A stretch of 64,000 nt of DNA from Echinicola strongylocentroti (lineage in GTDB: Bacteria; Bacteroidota; Bacteroidia; Cytophagales; Cyclobacteriaceae), in contig NZ_CP030041.1 in NCBI RefSeq assembly GCF_003260975.1, positions 1,907,001-1,971,000 on the forward strand. Reading direction: 5' to 3'. This document shows positions 46,688 to 54,585 of this stretch, one piece after another. The notes under the pieces are model-generated. The model did no database searches. It saw nothing but the letters and a program-made list of their open reading frames with translations, and had not been told where the DNA came from. The number at the start of each line of letters is the position of its first letter. The first letter of the stretch is position 1. The position numbers were made by a program, and so were the translations under genes.

Positions 46688-47153
46688 ATCAATGGCCAAT
46701 AATCTTTGTAGCTCATTGTTCGGGATATTCCTGTTGTTTTCGTGTAACAACAACAGGATCTACGAGGAACACCAAGGCTTGGAAAAGCTCTCTTGGCCCA
46801 TTGCAGATACGGTCAGTTTTGACATTGATATTGCTTCAGGTCAAAAGACACTGTCCACCCTCCGTATCAAATACAACCAAGAATATGATTACTATAATCT
46901 TTATGTCCGGTATTTGGTAAGAGATAGCCTTGGTCAGATTGTGGACAATGAACTGTTGGACATGAACCTCTTTGACCCCAAGACGGGAAAGCCATTGGGC
47001 AGTGGTTATGGAAATAGCTTCACGCAGATCGACACCTTGGACTTGCAAGAGGTGAGCCAATACCAAAAACTCCAAGTGCAATTTGTACAGTACATGCGAA
47101 GCAACGATTTGGACGGAATCGAATCAGTAGGTATTAAACTGGAGAAGGAGTGA
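46677..47153 (+). CDS. gldH: gliding motility lipoprotein GldH
   Basis: The chosen start MKIRSMANNLCSSLFGIFLL gives a 158-residue lipoprotein with lipobox LFSC (Cys23); an ATG five codons later is possible. Longer upstream frames overlap ricT and have no family pattern. The mature part (LEKLSWPIADTVSFDIDIAS, YYNLYVRYLVRDSLGQIVDN, MNLFDPKTGKPLGSGYGNSF) matches GldH of Bacteroidota, needed for gliding in Flavobacterium. It is coupled to ricT. Its last codons, for KLEKE and stop, form one arm of a perfect palindrome shared with the converging helicase gene. Confidence 0.92.
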   Translation: MKIRSMANNLCSSLFGIFLLFSCNNNRIYEEHQGLEKLSWPIADTVSFDIDIASGQKTLSTLRIKYNQEYDYYNLYVRYLVRDSLGQIVDNELLDMNLFDPKTGKPLGSGYGNSFTQIDTLDLQEVSQYQKLQVQFVQYMRSNDLDGIESVGIKLEKE

Positions 47154-47177
47154 ACGAGATCACTCCTTCTCCAGTTT
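47136..47177. terminator. palindrome spanning both stop codons of gldH and the helicase
   Basis: Bases 47136-47153 are exactly complementary to 47160-47177 (18-base arms, 6-base loop ACGAGA). The left arm ends with the gldH stop codon TGA and the right arm with the helicase stop codon on the minus strand. It probably forms the 3' hairpin of both transcripts; there is no classical T-run. Confidence 0.85.
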
Positions 47178-50100
47178 ACCATGAATTTTTGTCTGCAACA
47201 GATCTTCTCTGTCCATCCAGAATTGCCTACTGAAGATATGGGTAATATTCCACCCTTTTTCCTTTAGTGTTTTTGGATGATAGACGAACGCCTCTTTTGC
47301 TGATTTGGCAGAAAATAACCTGTTATCATCTGTCAGTACAGCCCCTACATATTTACCCCCTTCCAATAGTTCCAGATCCATTAGGCATGAAATGCTGCTG
47401 TTTTTCACCGAATGGTTTCCGTAAGTTCCTTCCAATTTATTCTTCAAGTACCAAGAAACCTCAAATCCTCCGGCTGTTTTTTCCTGTATGGTTACTTTTT
47501 TCCCATTGGCCACCTCCTCTGCATATTCCAAATAATCCCGCAACATCCTTATTCCGGGGTTATAAATCTGCTTGGTCTTAAAATCCTGTGCACTAATACT
47601 GGTCACTACATAAACTTGCTTCCGTGCCCGGGTAATGGCCACATTGAGCCGATTGGTCCCGCCATCCTTGGAAAGAGACCCAAAATTTGCTATAAATTTC
47701 CCTGCCTTATTCTTAGCATAACCTATCGAAAACAACACTATATCAAATTCGTCACCCTGAACATTTTCTATATTTTTCACCTTAATCCTCTTACCCTTTT
47801 GTCCACTGAGCTTTCTGTCCTTTTCCAACAGGTCATTGATTAGCTCCATTTGGAAATAGTTAAATGTGATAACGCCAAAAGAAAGGTCGGGATATTCTTT
47901 CTCCAGCGATTTGAGTTCGGTGACCACCCGCTCGGCTTCCACTACATTGGTCTGCTTATCCCAAGTTCCATCCACCTTGATCCATTGATAAGATTTCTCC
48001 CCCTTGTTGAGACTTTCCATTTCGGGAAGCATGGTCAGGGTGTTTTGATAAAAGTGTTCATTTGAGAAGGCGATCAATGACAATGAGCGACTACGATAAT
48101 GCCCTTCCAGGGTATATTTCTTGAAATAATTAGAAGCCAGCCCCAAAAGTGATTCCACTTCTAGCGCCGTCTCTTCATGATCATGACTATCCATTTTTAC
48201 CCGATAAAGGTCAAAGGGCTGTAGCTGCTGGCTATCTCCGGCAATGACAACTTGCTTGCCCCTAAGCATGGCGGGCAAGCCCCTTTCGGCAAAACACTGA
48301 GAGGACTCATCAAACACCACCAAGTCAAATCTGCTTTCAATCGGAAACAATGCAGAAACGGTCTCAGGAGAAGCCAGCCAACATGGCACCAAGCGGAACA
48401 GCTCAGCCTCAAACTTCTCAACCAATTTTTTGGTACTCCATATACGTTTTTTCTTGGTCACTTGATGCAATAATTCCCGGTAGGTCACCAAGTTATTCAG
48501 CCGATTATATTCAAGATTCCTAAACGTATTTTCCCGTAGTCGCTGCTCTGTCATAAATCGGCTTATGGTTAGTTTCTCGTCCACGGATTCGGAAAACTCC
48601 TCCAGCACATCCCTCACCTTATGCAAACTCATCTCCTGAAGCACTGGATATTTGGTTTCGATGTGTTCGATCCAGCTGATTTTCAGTCCTGCCAAGAAAA
48701 TCTGTTTTAGCTCATCAAAGCTGCTATTGGGGTATTCATCCAATAACTTCCCGATAACTTCTAGGTCTATACTCCTCAGCTTCCGTTTGAGTCGGTCCAA
48801 AGCCACCATTTCAGTAAAATTCCCCGTGATGGTTTCTTGAATTTTATCCAGTTTTTCCTCATCTGAGGTAGTCAATAAATGCTTGATCTGAATAGTACTA
48901 AAATAGTTTCTCCACCCTGCTGCCTTATGCTCTATCAGTTCATTGATTCCAATCAGTTCTTGTAGTATCCTTCTAAAATGATCAAAATCTGCTTTTTCAA
49001 AAATCAAATACGGCGTGAGCACCCCCAGTTCTTCGAGAATAAACCGCGCTTTTACGGCTTGTGTCAGAATATGAAAATCATGATTGAAAGCGGTGAAATC
49101 AAATGGCTTTTCGAGAAGATTGATCCAAGGCTTTCTGTCCAGAAGGGTATACTGATGGTTCATGTTCAGCCTGTTTTCCAGCATTTTGGTCAGTACCTGC
49201 AGCCCCTCCTTGTCGTTATCGAGCTCATTGTGTTCTAGCAAAGCCCACACTTCCCTATATTCCTTTTTATAGAACTTCAGGGAAAGGGATTTCCACCAGG
49301 AATCTTTCATGGCTATCACATGGAGTACTTTTTGGTAAGTATCCTCTACTTTCCCATCTTGGATGGACCATTCCACTCCTTCTTCTGCCAAAAGGTTCTT
49401 GATGATATCCACCTTATTTTCTAACCACAGCAAGTCCATATCCGACTTTGGGTATTTCATCAATACTTTCAGTGCCAAGAAAATATCCTTATTGTTGATC
49501 AGGGCCTGTAATTCCTCCAGTCTTCCCTTATGCTCAAACGACTGGTAAACCAACGGAAATTCAAATGGCTGATACAACAGGTCTCCAAGGATTAGTTCTG
49601 CGGTACTTTTCAGCTCCTTGATCTCCAGCAAGTTCTCCTTAAAACGGTGAATGGCATTCGCTGTAAACTCTGCAAAGTCCACCCTATGAAGCCAAAAAGA
49701 ATCCGCTTGCTCATACTTGGGATAATAATACAGGTACTCCTTAAGGTCCCGCAGAAATTCATCCAGAATATTCCAATGATAATGCTTGTAATACTGTGTG
49801 AGGTTAAGGTGCTCATCTCCCAAAGAAGAACTCATGTACAATTCCTTGATCGGCACACCGCATTCTTCAGTATTAAAAAGTGCATGTCTATAGTCTTCCA
49901 GAAAATCTCCGTGATTTTCTATCGTACGGACTATCTTGCTAAAATTCCTTTCCAGCTGGATAGCATCAAGGCTTCTGTTCAGCTCTTTATAGCCACCAAG
50001 GGAGTTGATTTGATCGGCGATTTTCTTGAACATAGACTCCCTGTCTGCCCTAAAGTCATGCACCAGTGCCAAAAAAGCACCAAACCCTTGGTCCACTAAT

Positions 50101-51152
50101 CGGTCGTGGACCACATCCAATGCCGCTCTTTTTTGAGAGACCACCAGTACCCTCTTGTCCCTAGAGATAAAATCGGTCACCAAATTACAGATCAGCTGGG
50201 ATTTACCCGTACCGGGAGGTCCTTCTACCACACAGGATCCCCCTTCCCGTACTGTCTTCAGCACTTCTTCCTGGCTTGCATCCAGCGGAAGGGTATTGAA
50301 CAAATTCCCCTCCACTTGGGAGACGGACTCTTCTTCCTCATGAGCGAACCATTCTGTGAAAAGCTCCTCCAAATCCCCCGCCGAAAACTTATCCGTCAAC
50401 TCCTCATAATCCCGGATCAAAAAGGAGCTTTTTTGTGAAAACTGTCCCAGCACCGCAGAAGGAGTCAGCCTCAGCATTCCGGTTTTATAACCTTTGTCGC
50501 ATTCTGCAGAACTAGTCGCTGTAAAGGCCTCTAGTTTGTCCTGAAAAAGCTCTTGACTGAAGTTAAGTGACAATTCTTTTTGCAGGTACTGATAGAGCTC
50601 CGTTCTGAAAGGCGTAGGCTCCTTAGGAAAAACCTCCAATGGGTTTTCCCACCATTCCTTCTTAAATGGCTGCTGACTGGCATTGGCGTAAGCCAGTAAA
50701 AAGGCCCTGTTGAAGAACGGCTGATCGCCGGATTTTTTCTTAAGGTACCAGTGCTTGCCTTCCCGAGCTAACCGCACTGGAAAAAAAAGCAATGGACACC
50801 TAATAACCTGTTCATTAGGGAGCTTGCCTTCTATAAATGGCCAAGCAACATAAAGGCTTTTTTCACCACTTTCTTCCTCCGCCAACTTCACCCGCTGTTG
50901 GATCCGCTTTAAGCGAAGTGAAAGCTGATTGACATGACTATCCCTGGCATCCTCTGATGGGATAAGTGGAATTTTCTTTTTCCTCCCCAATAGCTCCACT
51001 ATGTAGCTAAAGGTATTTTCATGCTGTAAAAACTGGAATTCCTTCAAGTCTATCATTTGGGTGCTCACCAGTTTTGGCAAGAAAATGGACCTGTTTCTTG
51101 CTGACAGATCCATTAACCTGTTCATATAGACCTGAAAGATGTCCTTTATCAT
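47160..51152 (-). CDS. large superfamily 1 helicase of the DUF4011 type
   Basis: This 1330-residue protein begins with a DUF4011-like region (MNRLMDLSARNRSIFLPKLV, VAWPFIEGKLPNEQVIRCPL). A UPF1-like SF1 helicase core is split by a long helical insert of about 500 residues. Walker A is VVEGPPGTGKSQLI near residue 311 and Walker B is VVFDESSQCF near 945. Then come AGDSQQLQPFDL, EGHYRSRSLSLIAFSNEHFY, IENVQGDEFDIVLFSIGY and LNVAITRARKQVYV. The last 90 residues (FVYHPKTLKEKGWNITHIFS, RQFWMDREDLL) resemble the end of Vsr/MTES_1575-type nucleases, but the catalytic residues are not clear. A role in nucleic-acid defence or repair is inference. It starts 6 bases after the SDR gene. Confidence 0.88.
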   Translation of the reverse strand: MIKDIFQVYMNRLMDLSARNRSIFLPKLVSTQMIDLKEFQFLQHENTFSYIVELLGRKKKIPLIPSEDARDSHVNQLSLRLKRIQQRVKLAEEESGEKSLYVAWPFIEGKLPNEQVIRCPLLFFPVRLAREGKHWYLKKKSGDQPFFNRAFLLAYANASQQPFKKEWWENPLEVFPKEPTPFRTELYQYLQKELSLNFSQELFQDKLEAFTATSSAECDKGYKTGMLRLTPSAVLGQFSQKSSFLIRDYEELTDKFSAGDLEELFTEWFAHEEEESVSQVEGNLFNTLPLDASQEEVLKTVREGGSCVVEGPPGTGKSQLICNLVTDFISRDKRVLVVSQKRAALDVVHDRLVDQGFGAFLALVHDFRADRESMFKKIADQINSLGGYKELNRSLDAIQLERNFSKIVRTIENHGDFLEDYRHALFNTEECGVPIKELYMSSSLGDEHLNLTQYYKHYHWNILDEFLRDLKEYLYYYPKYEQADSFWLHRVDFAEFTANAIHRFKENLLEIKELKSTAELILGDLLYQPFEFPLVYQSFEHKGRLEELQALINNKDIFLALKVLMKYPKSDMDLLWLENKVDIIKNLLAEEGVEWSIQDGKVEDTYQKVLHVIAMKDSWWKSLSLKFYKKEYREVWALLEHNELDNDKEGLQVLTKMLENRLNMNHQYTLLDRKPWINLLEKPFDFTAFNHDFHILTQAVKARFILEELGVLTPYLIFEKADFDHFRRILQELIGINELIEHKAAGWRNYFSTIQIKHLLTTSDEEKLDKIQETITGNFTEMVALDRLKRKLRSIDLEVIGKLLDEYPNSSFDELKQIFLAGLKISWIEHIETKYPVLQEMSLHKVRDVLEEFSESVDEKLTISRFMTEQRLRENTFRNLEYNRLNNLVTYRELLHQVTKKKRIWSTKKLVEKFEAELFRLVPCWLASPETVSALFPIESRFDLVVFDESSQCFAERGLPAMLRGKQVVIAGDSQQLQPFDLYRVKMDSHDHEETALEVESLLGLASNYFKKYTLEGHYRSRSLSLIAFSNEHFYQNTLTMLPEMESLNKGEKSYQWIKVDGTWDKQTNVVEAERVVTELKSLEKEYPDLSFGVITFNYFQMELINDLLEKDRKLSGQKGKRIKVKNIENVQGDEFDIVLFSIGYAKNKAGKFIANFGSLSKDGGTNRLNVAITRARKQVYVVTSISAQDFKTKQIYNPGIRMLRDYLEYAEEVANGKKVTIQEKTAGGFEVSWYLKNKLEGTYGNHSVKNSSISCLMDLELLEGGKYVGAVLTDDNRLFSAKSAKEAFVYHPKTLKEKGWNITHIFSRQFWMDREDLLQTKIHGKLEKE

Positions 51153-51158
51153 AAGATT

Positions 51159-51971
51159 CTATTTAAACGGAGACTCCTTTTCCTTTGCCATGTGATTGTA
51201 AACGATTCCATCCATGATTCCTGGCATCCATTTATTCAAAAACACAGCCAATTTCCCCTCGCTCGTCAATACCAAATCACGCTTCCGCTTCAATGTGGCT
51301 TTTAGAATATGCTGGGCCACCTCATCAGCGGTCATCATATCGTCTTCGTTTCTGGGAGATTCTCCTTGTGCCCCACCATCGGCGGTCAAGGCATTGTTTC
51401 GGATATTGGACGCCGTAAACCCTGGACAGGCCACCAAGATATGAACGCCCCTTTTCATTACTTCTGTACGAAGGGATTCCAAAAAACCGTTCATGGCATA
51501 TTTACTGGCGGTATAAGCTGTTCTGGCTGGAGTCCCGCGATACCCATTGATGGACGAGACACCAATAATTGATCCTTTCTGATCCAAAATCTCGGGAAGA
51601 CAATACTTGGTCGCATAAACAGTCCCCCAAAAATTGGTATCCATTACCTTATGAAAAACAGCCGTATCAAGCTCTTCAAATAGCGCACGCATGGATATAC
51701 CCGCATTATTGATCAAAATATCAATCTTGCCAAAATGGTCTTTTACTTTTTTGGCCATATTTTTATTATCCTCTTCTACTCCGGCATCCGCTAAAACACC
51801 TATACATTCCACCCCCACTTGCTGCAGTTTCACTAGGGTATTGTCCACTTTCACTTGGCTCCTTCCAGTAATTGCCACCTTAGCCCCTTCCTTTCCAAAT
51901 GCAATGGCGCATGACTCTCCTATACCTGAAGTCGCTCCCGTCACTATAACTACCTTATCCTTTAAATTCAT
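51159..51971 (-). CDS. short-chain dehydrogenase/reductase
   Basis: The 270-residue classical SDR has the cofactor motif VTGATSGIGESCAIAFGKEG, ILINNAGISMRALFEELD (NNAG), SSINGYRGTPARTAYTASKY with the catalytic Ser-Tyr-Lys, and CPGFTASNIRN. A basic C-terminus (TLKRKRDLVLTSEGKLAVF) resembles lipid-metabolising SDRs that attach to membranes. The TGRS after strand two suggests NADP. The substrate is unknown. It is followed after 6 bases by the helicase gene, an operon pairing without an obvious functional link. Confidence 0.9.
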   Translation of the reverse strand: MNLKDKVVIVTGATSGIGESCAIAFGKEGAKVAITGRSQVKVDNTLVKLQQVGVECIGVLADAGVEEDNKNMAKKVKDHFGKIDILINNAGISMRALFEELDTAVFHKVMDTNFWGTVYATKYCLPEILDQKGSIIGVSSINGYRGTPARTAYTASKYAMNGFLESLRTEVMKRGVHILVACPGFTASNIRNNALTADGGAQGESPRNEDDMMTADEVAQHILKATLKRKRDLVLTSEGKLAVFLNKWMPGIMDGIVYNHMAKEKESPFK

Positions 51972-52354
51972 TACTCTTTCCTTCTTTAAGCCTAAATATA
52001 ATCATTTCGGTCAAATTGGTTAAAGGCTTATTGGTTCATTATAAAAACTAGCAAGAATATCCGCTGGTCAGGAAGCGACAACGACCCCGAGAGCGGCACC
52101 CCGATACGAAGAAAATTGATCTCGCTGGGCCCCTTTAGGCCTGTTTGGCTCCAGACAACGCTTATGGTTTTTCTTTTTTGCCCCAAAACAACATCTCTTA
52201 ACCTCTCCGCCGCAAGGAAGAGTCTTCTTCTTTGTCCTTTTTTCTTGTCTCATATCTCAAGTCTCACACCTTGATACTTATATCTAGCTACTTGGTACTT
52301 TACTACAGTGATTCCATTGCCACAATTCAGATAATATGATTAATTTTGCAGCCT
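51972..52354. other. intergenic region between SDR and rlmD
   Basis: No gene is supported. Near 52137-52157 the sequence AGGCCTGTTTGGCTCCAGAC resembles AGGCCTGCTTGGCTTTAGAC near 32419, so part of this gap is another dispersed repeat. The right end carries the rlmD promoter candidate. Confidence 0.5.
52316..52348 (+). promoter_or_regulatory. promoter of rlmD, possibly leaderless
   Basis: ATTG at 52316-52319 and TAATTTTG at 52341-52348 are separated by 21 bases, one mismatch from the TTTG/TAnnTTTG consensus. The -7 element ends 6 bases before the ATG at 52355, so transcription could begin at or next to the start codon. Confidence 0.45.
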
Positions 52355-53764
52355 ATGTCGAGAAAGATGAAAAATAAGGTTATAAAAAACCTTACGATAG
52401 AGCGGATTGCCTCTGAAGGCAAAAGCGTCACTCACTACGAAGGAAAAGTAGTATTTGTCCAAAATGTGGCACCAGGAGATGTGGTAGACGTCAGGATCAG
52501 GCGTGGAAAAAGCAGTTTTATGGAAGGTGAAGCCATCCATATTCACGAGTATTCCAAAGACCGGGTGGAACCTTTCTGTTCTCATTTTGGCGTCTGCGGA
52601 GGATGCAAATGGCAACATATCAACTATGACCTACAGATGGAATATAAACGGCAGCAGGTCGTGGACCAGTTTCAGCGGATAGCCAAAGTCCCCATTCCGG
52701 AAGTCTTGCCCATCATAGGCTCTGCCGAGACCCAGTATTATCGTAACAAACTGGATTTCACTTTCTCCAATAATAGATGGCTTACACGAGAGGAAATCGA
52801 TTCTGGTAAGGAATTCGAAAGAAATGCCCTTGGTTTTCATATCCCCAAGAGATTTGACAAGATCGTAGATGTGGAGCACTGCTACCTACAGGGAGGGCCA
52901 TCCAATGATGCACGGAATGCCCTTAGGGATTTTGCCCTTGAGAAAGGACTTACTTTCTTTGATATGATCAAGCAAGAAGGACTCCTCCGAAACCTCATCA
53001 TCCGTACCAGCATAACGGGAGAAACAATGGTAATCGTGCAGTTTGGAGAAGATCATCCAGAGCAGATCGAACAGGTGATGACATTTCTTTCTGAGCGCTT
53101 CCCTGACCTCACCTCTTTACTTTATATCATCAACCTAAAAAAGAACGAGACTTTCCATGATCAGGATATCCACACCTTTATGGGGAGGGATTACATTATA
53201 GAAGAAATGGAGGGGCTCAAATTCAGAGTTGGCCCTAAATCTTTCTACCAAACCAATTCTAAGCAAGCTTATGAGCTGTATAAAGTGGCTCGGGAATTTG
53301 CTGATCTCAATGGAGATGAAGTAGTATACGATCTATATACGGGCACTGGGACGATTGCTAATTTCGTAGCCAAGAAAGCCAAACAGGTCATCGGTATCGA
53401 ATACGTCGAAGCAGCGATCGAAGATGCCAAGCTGAATGCCAAGGAGAATGGCCTAGACAACACCCTGTTTTATGCAGGAGACATGAAGGACATGCTTACT
53501 GATGAGTTTATCGCGTCACATGCCGCGCCGGATGTCATCATCACTGACCCGCCCCGTGCCGGGATGCATGAAGATGTCATAAACATGCTCTTAAAACTAT
53601 CGGCTCCCAAAATCGTTTATGTCAGCTGTAACCCTGCCACGCAGTCCCGTGACATTGCACTTTTGGGTGAAAAATATAATGTCGACATCGTACAGCCAGT
53701 GGACATGTTTCCACAAACCTATCATGTCGAAAACGTGGTTCTGTTGACATTGAAGAAATCATAA
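52355..53764 (+). CDS. rlmD: 23S rRNA (uracil-5-)-methyltransferase RlmD
   Basis: This TrmA-family enzyme methylates a uridine of 23S rRNA using S-adenosylmethionine. The start MSRKMKNKVIKN (469 residues) is chosen; MKNKV four codons later is possible. An N-terminal TRAM domain is followed by the iron-sulfur Cys set (CSHFGVCGGCKWQH plus the Cys in VEHCYLQ). Then come FYQTNSKQAYELYKVAREFA, VYDLYTGTGTIANFVAKKAK, ITDPPRAGMHEDVINMLL and VYVSCNPATQSRDIALL with the nucleophile Cys. RlmD is the usual name, but RlmCD-type dual specificity cannot be excluded. Confidence 0.93.
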   Translation: MSRKMKNKVIKNLTIERIASEGKSVTHYEGKVVFVQNVAPGDVVDVRIRRGKSSFMEGEAIHIHEYSKDRVEPFCSHFGVCGGCKWQHINYDLQMEYKRQQVVDQFQRIAKVPIPEVLPIIGSAETQYYRNKLDFTFSNNRWLTREEIDSGKEFERNALGFHIPKRFDKIVDVEHCYLQGGPSNDARNALRDFALEKGLTFFDMIKQEGLLRNLIIRTSITGETMVIVQFGEDHPEQIEQVMTFLSERFPDLTSLLYIINLKKNETFHDQDIHTFMGRDYIIEEMEGLKFRVGPKSFYQTNSKQAYELYKVAREFADLNGDEVVYDLYTGTGTIANFVAKKAKQVIGIEYVEAAIEDAKLNAKENGLDNTLFYAGDMKDMLTDEFIASHAAPDVIITDPPRAGMHEDVINMLLKLSAPKIVYVSCNPATQSRDIALLGEKYNVDIVQPVDMFPQTYHVENVVLLTLKKS

Positions 53765-53958
53765 ATTAACCAAAGTGGCCGTGGAACCATCATGGGCGAA
53801 ACAGGCTGTCCACTGTAATCTGTGCGCCATGTACTTAGCTGGTCGGGATTTATAATCCCAAATAGAGATAATGAAAATGTGACCTCCAGCCGACCACAGG
53901 CCACGTACCGAGACCAATAACTTAATAACGAACAACCGGTAACTTAATAATTAACATC

Positions 53959-54333
53959 ATGAGAGACGATAATGATCCGGAATTGAACGGCAAATATCTA
54001 GGGACTATCACCAAGGATTTTGTCAAAGTGGCCGAAACGCTAAAAGAGGCCTCTTACCAAGTACGCTCCAGAAAATTCTCTGAATTCCCCATCTTCCCTG
54101 TATGTAAAACAGACCAACCCATCGGGCAGCTCTTGATAGGCAATACAGATGTAAAGGTCGATTGGAATTATTATATCACCTATTTGGATGAATTTATCCA
54201 ACGCAAACTGGTAGACCAAGAGGCCATCGAGAACTTCCAAGAGGCCTATAAAAACCCTGATGAATACTGCTGTCTCTTCGTAGTCGATCAGGACTTCACC
54301 AATTTCGTCTACATCCCCTACCCAAACGAATAA
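53959..54333 (+). CDS. conserved hypothetical protein
   Basis: This 124-residue soluble protein has no signal sequence or membrane segment. Segments such as YQVRSRKFSEFPIFPVCKTD, IGQLLIGNTDVKVDWNYYIT and EYCCLFVVDQDFTNFVYIPY look like a conserved Bacteroidota protein of unknown function that I recall only as hypothetical. It is acidic, rich in aromatic residues and likely alpha/beta. It stands alone, preceded by a 194-base gap with a GGGATTTATAATCCC palindrome and followed by a strong terminator. No function is assigned. Confidence 0.8.
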   Translation: MRDDNDPELNGKYLGTITKDFVKVAETLKEASYQVRSRKFSEFPIFPVCKTDQPIGQLLIGNTDVKVDWNYYITYLDEFIQRKLVDQEAIENFQEAYKNPDEYCCLFVVDQDFTNFVYIPYPNE

Positions 54334-54338
54334 AACAG

Positions 54339-54375
54339 AAAGTCATCCACCTAAGGCGGATGACTTTACTTTTTT
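54339..54375 (+). terminator. terminator of the conserved hypothetical gene
   Basis: AAAGTCATCC (54339-54348) pairs with GGATGACTTT (54358-54367), followed by ACTTTTTT. It starts six bases after the stop codon. Confidence 0.85.
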
Positions 54376-54415
54376 CAGTTATCTAGGAATATAAAAATTT
54401 GATTATACACTTTCC

Positions 54416-54501
54416 TGCCAGTAGATTTTATTTCTCACTGAACGCCCAGAATGAAATACGCCTTTTCTGAGATTTCCGTGGATTCTGTGAGAGCCTATTT
54501 A
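54416..54501. repeat. dispersed intergenic repeat B, copy 2
   Basis: This stretch, read on the minus strand, matches 33961-34056 over nearly its full length, including CCACGGAAATCTCAGAAAAG and TTTCATTCTGG. One copy has about nine extra bases. Confidence 0.75.
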
Positions 54502-54585
54502 ATATCTCTATGATCATTGGTCTCATTGCGGGTATACATATCGAAAATTATATCATCTTATAATTCACTCGTATTACCATAAATT

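Noticed and set aside
52068..52253. A 61-codon Lys/Arg-rich frame before rlmD
   Set aside because: The sequence resembles another intergenic repeat near 32419-32440 and has no start context or family similarity.
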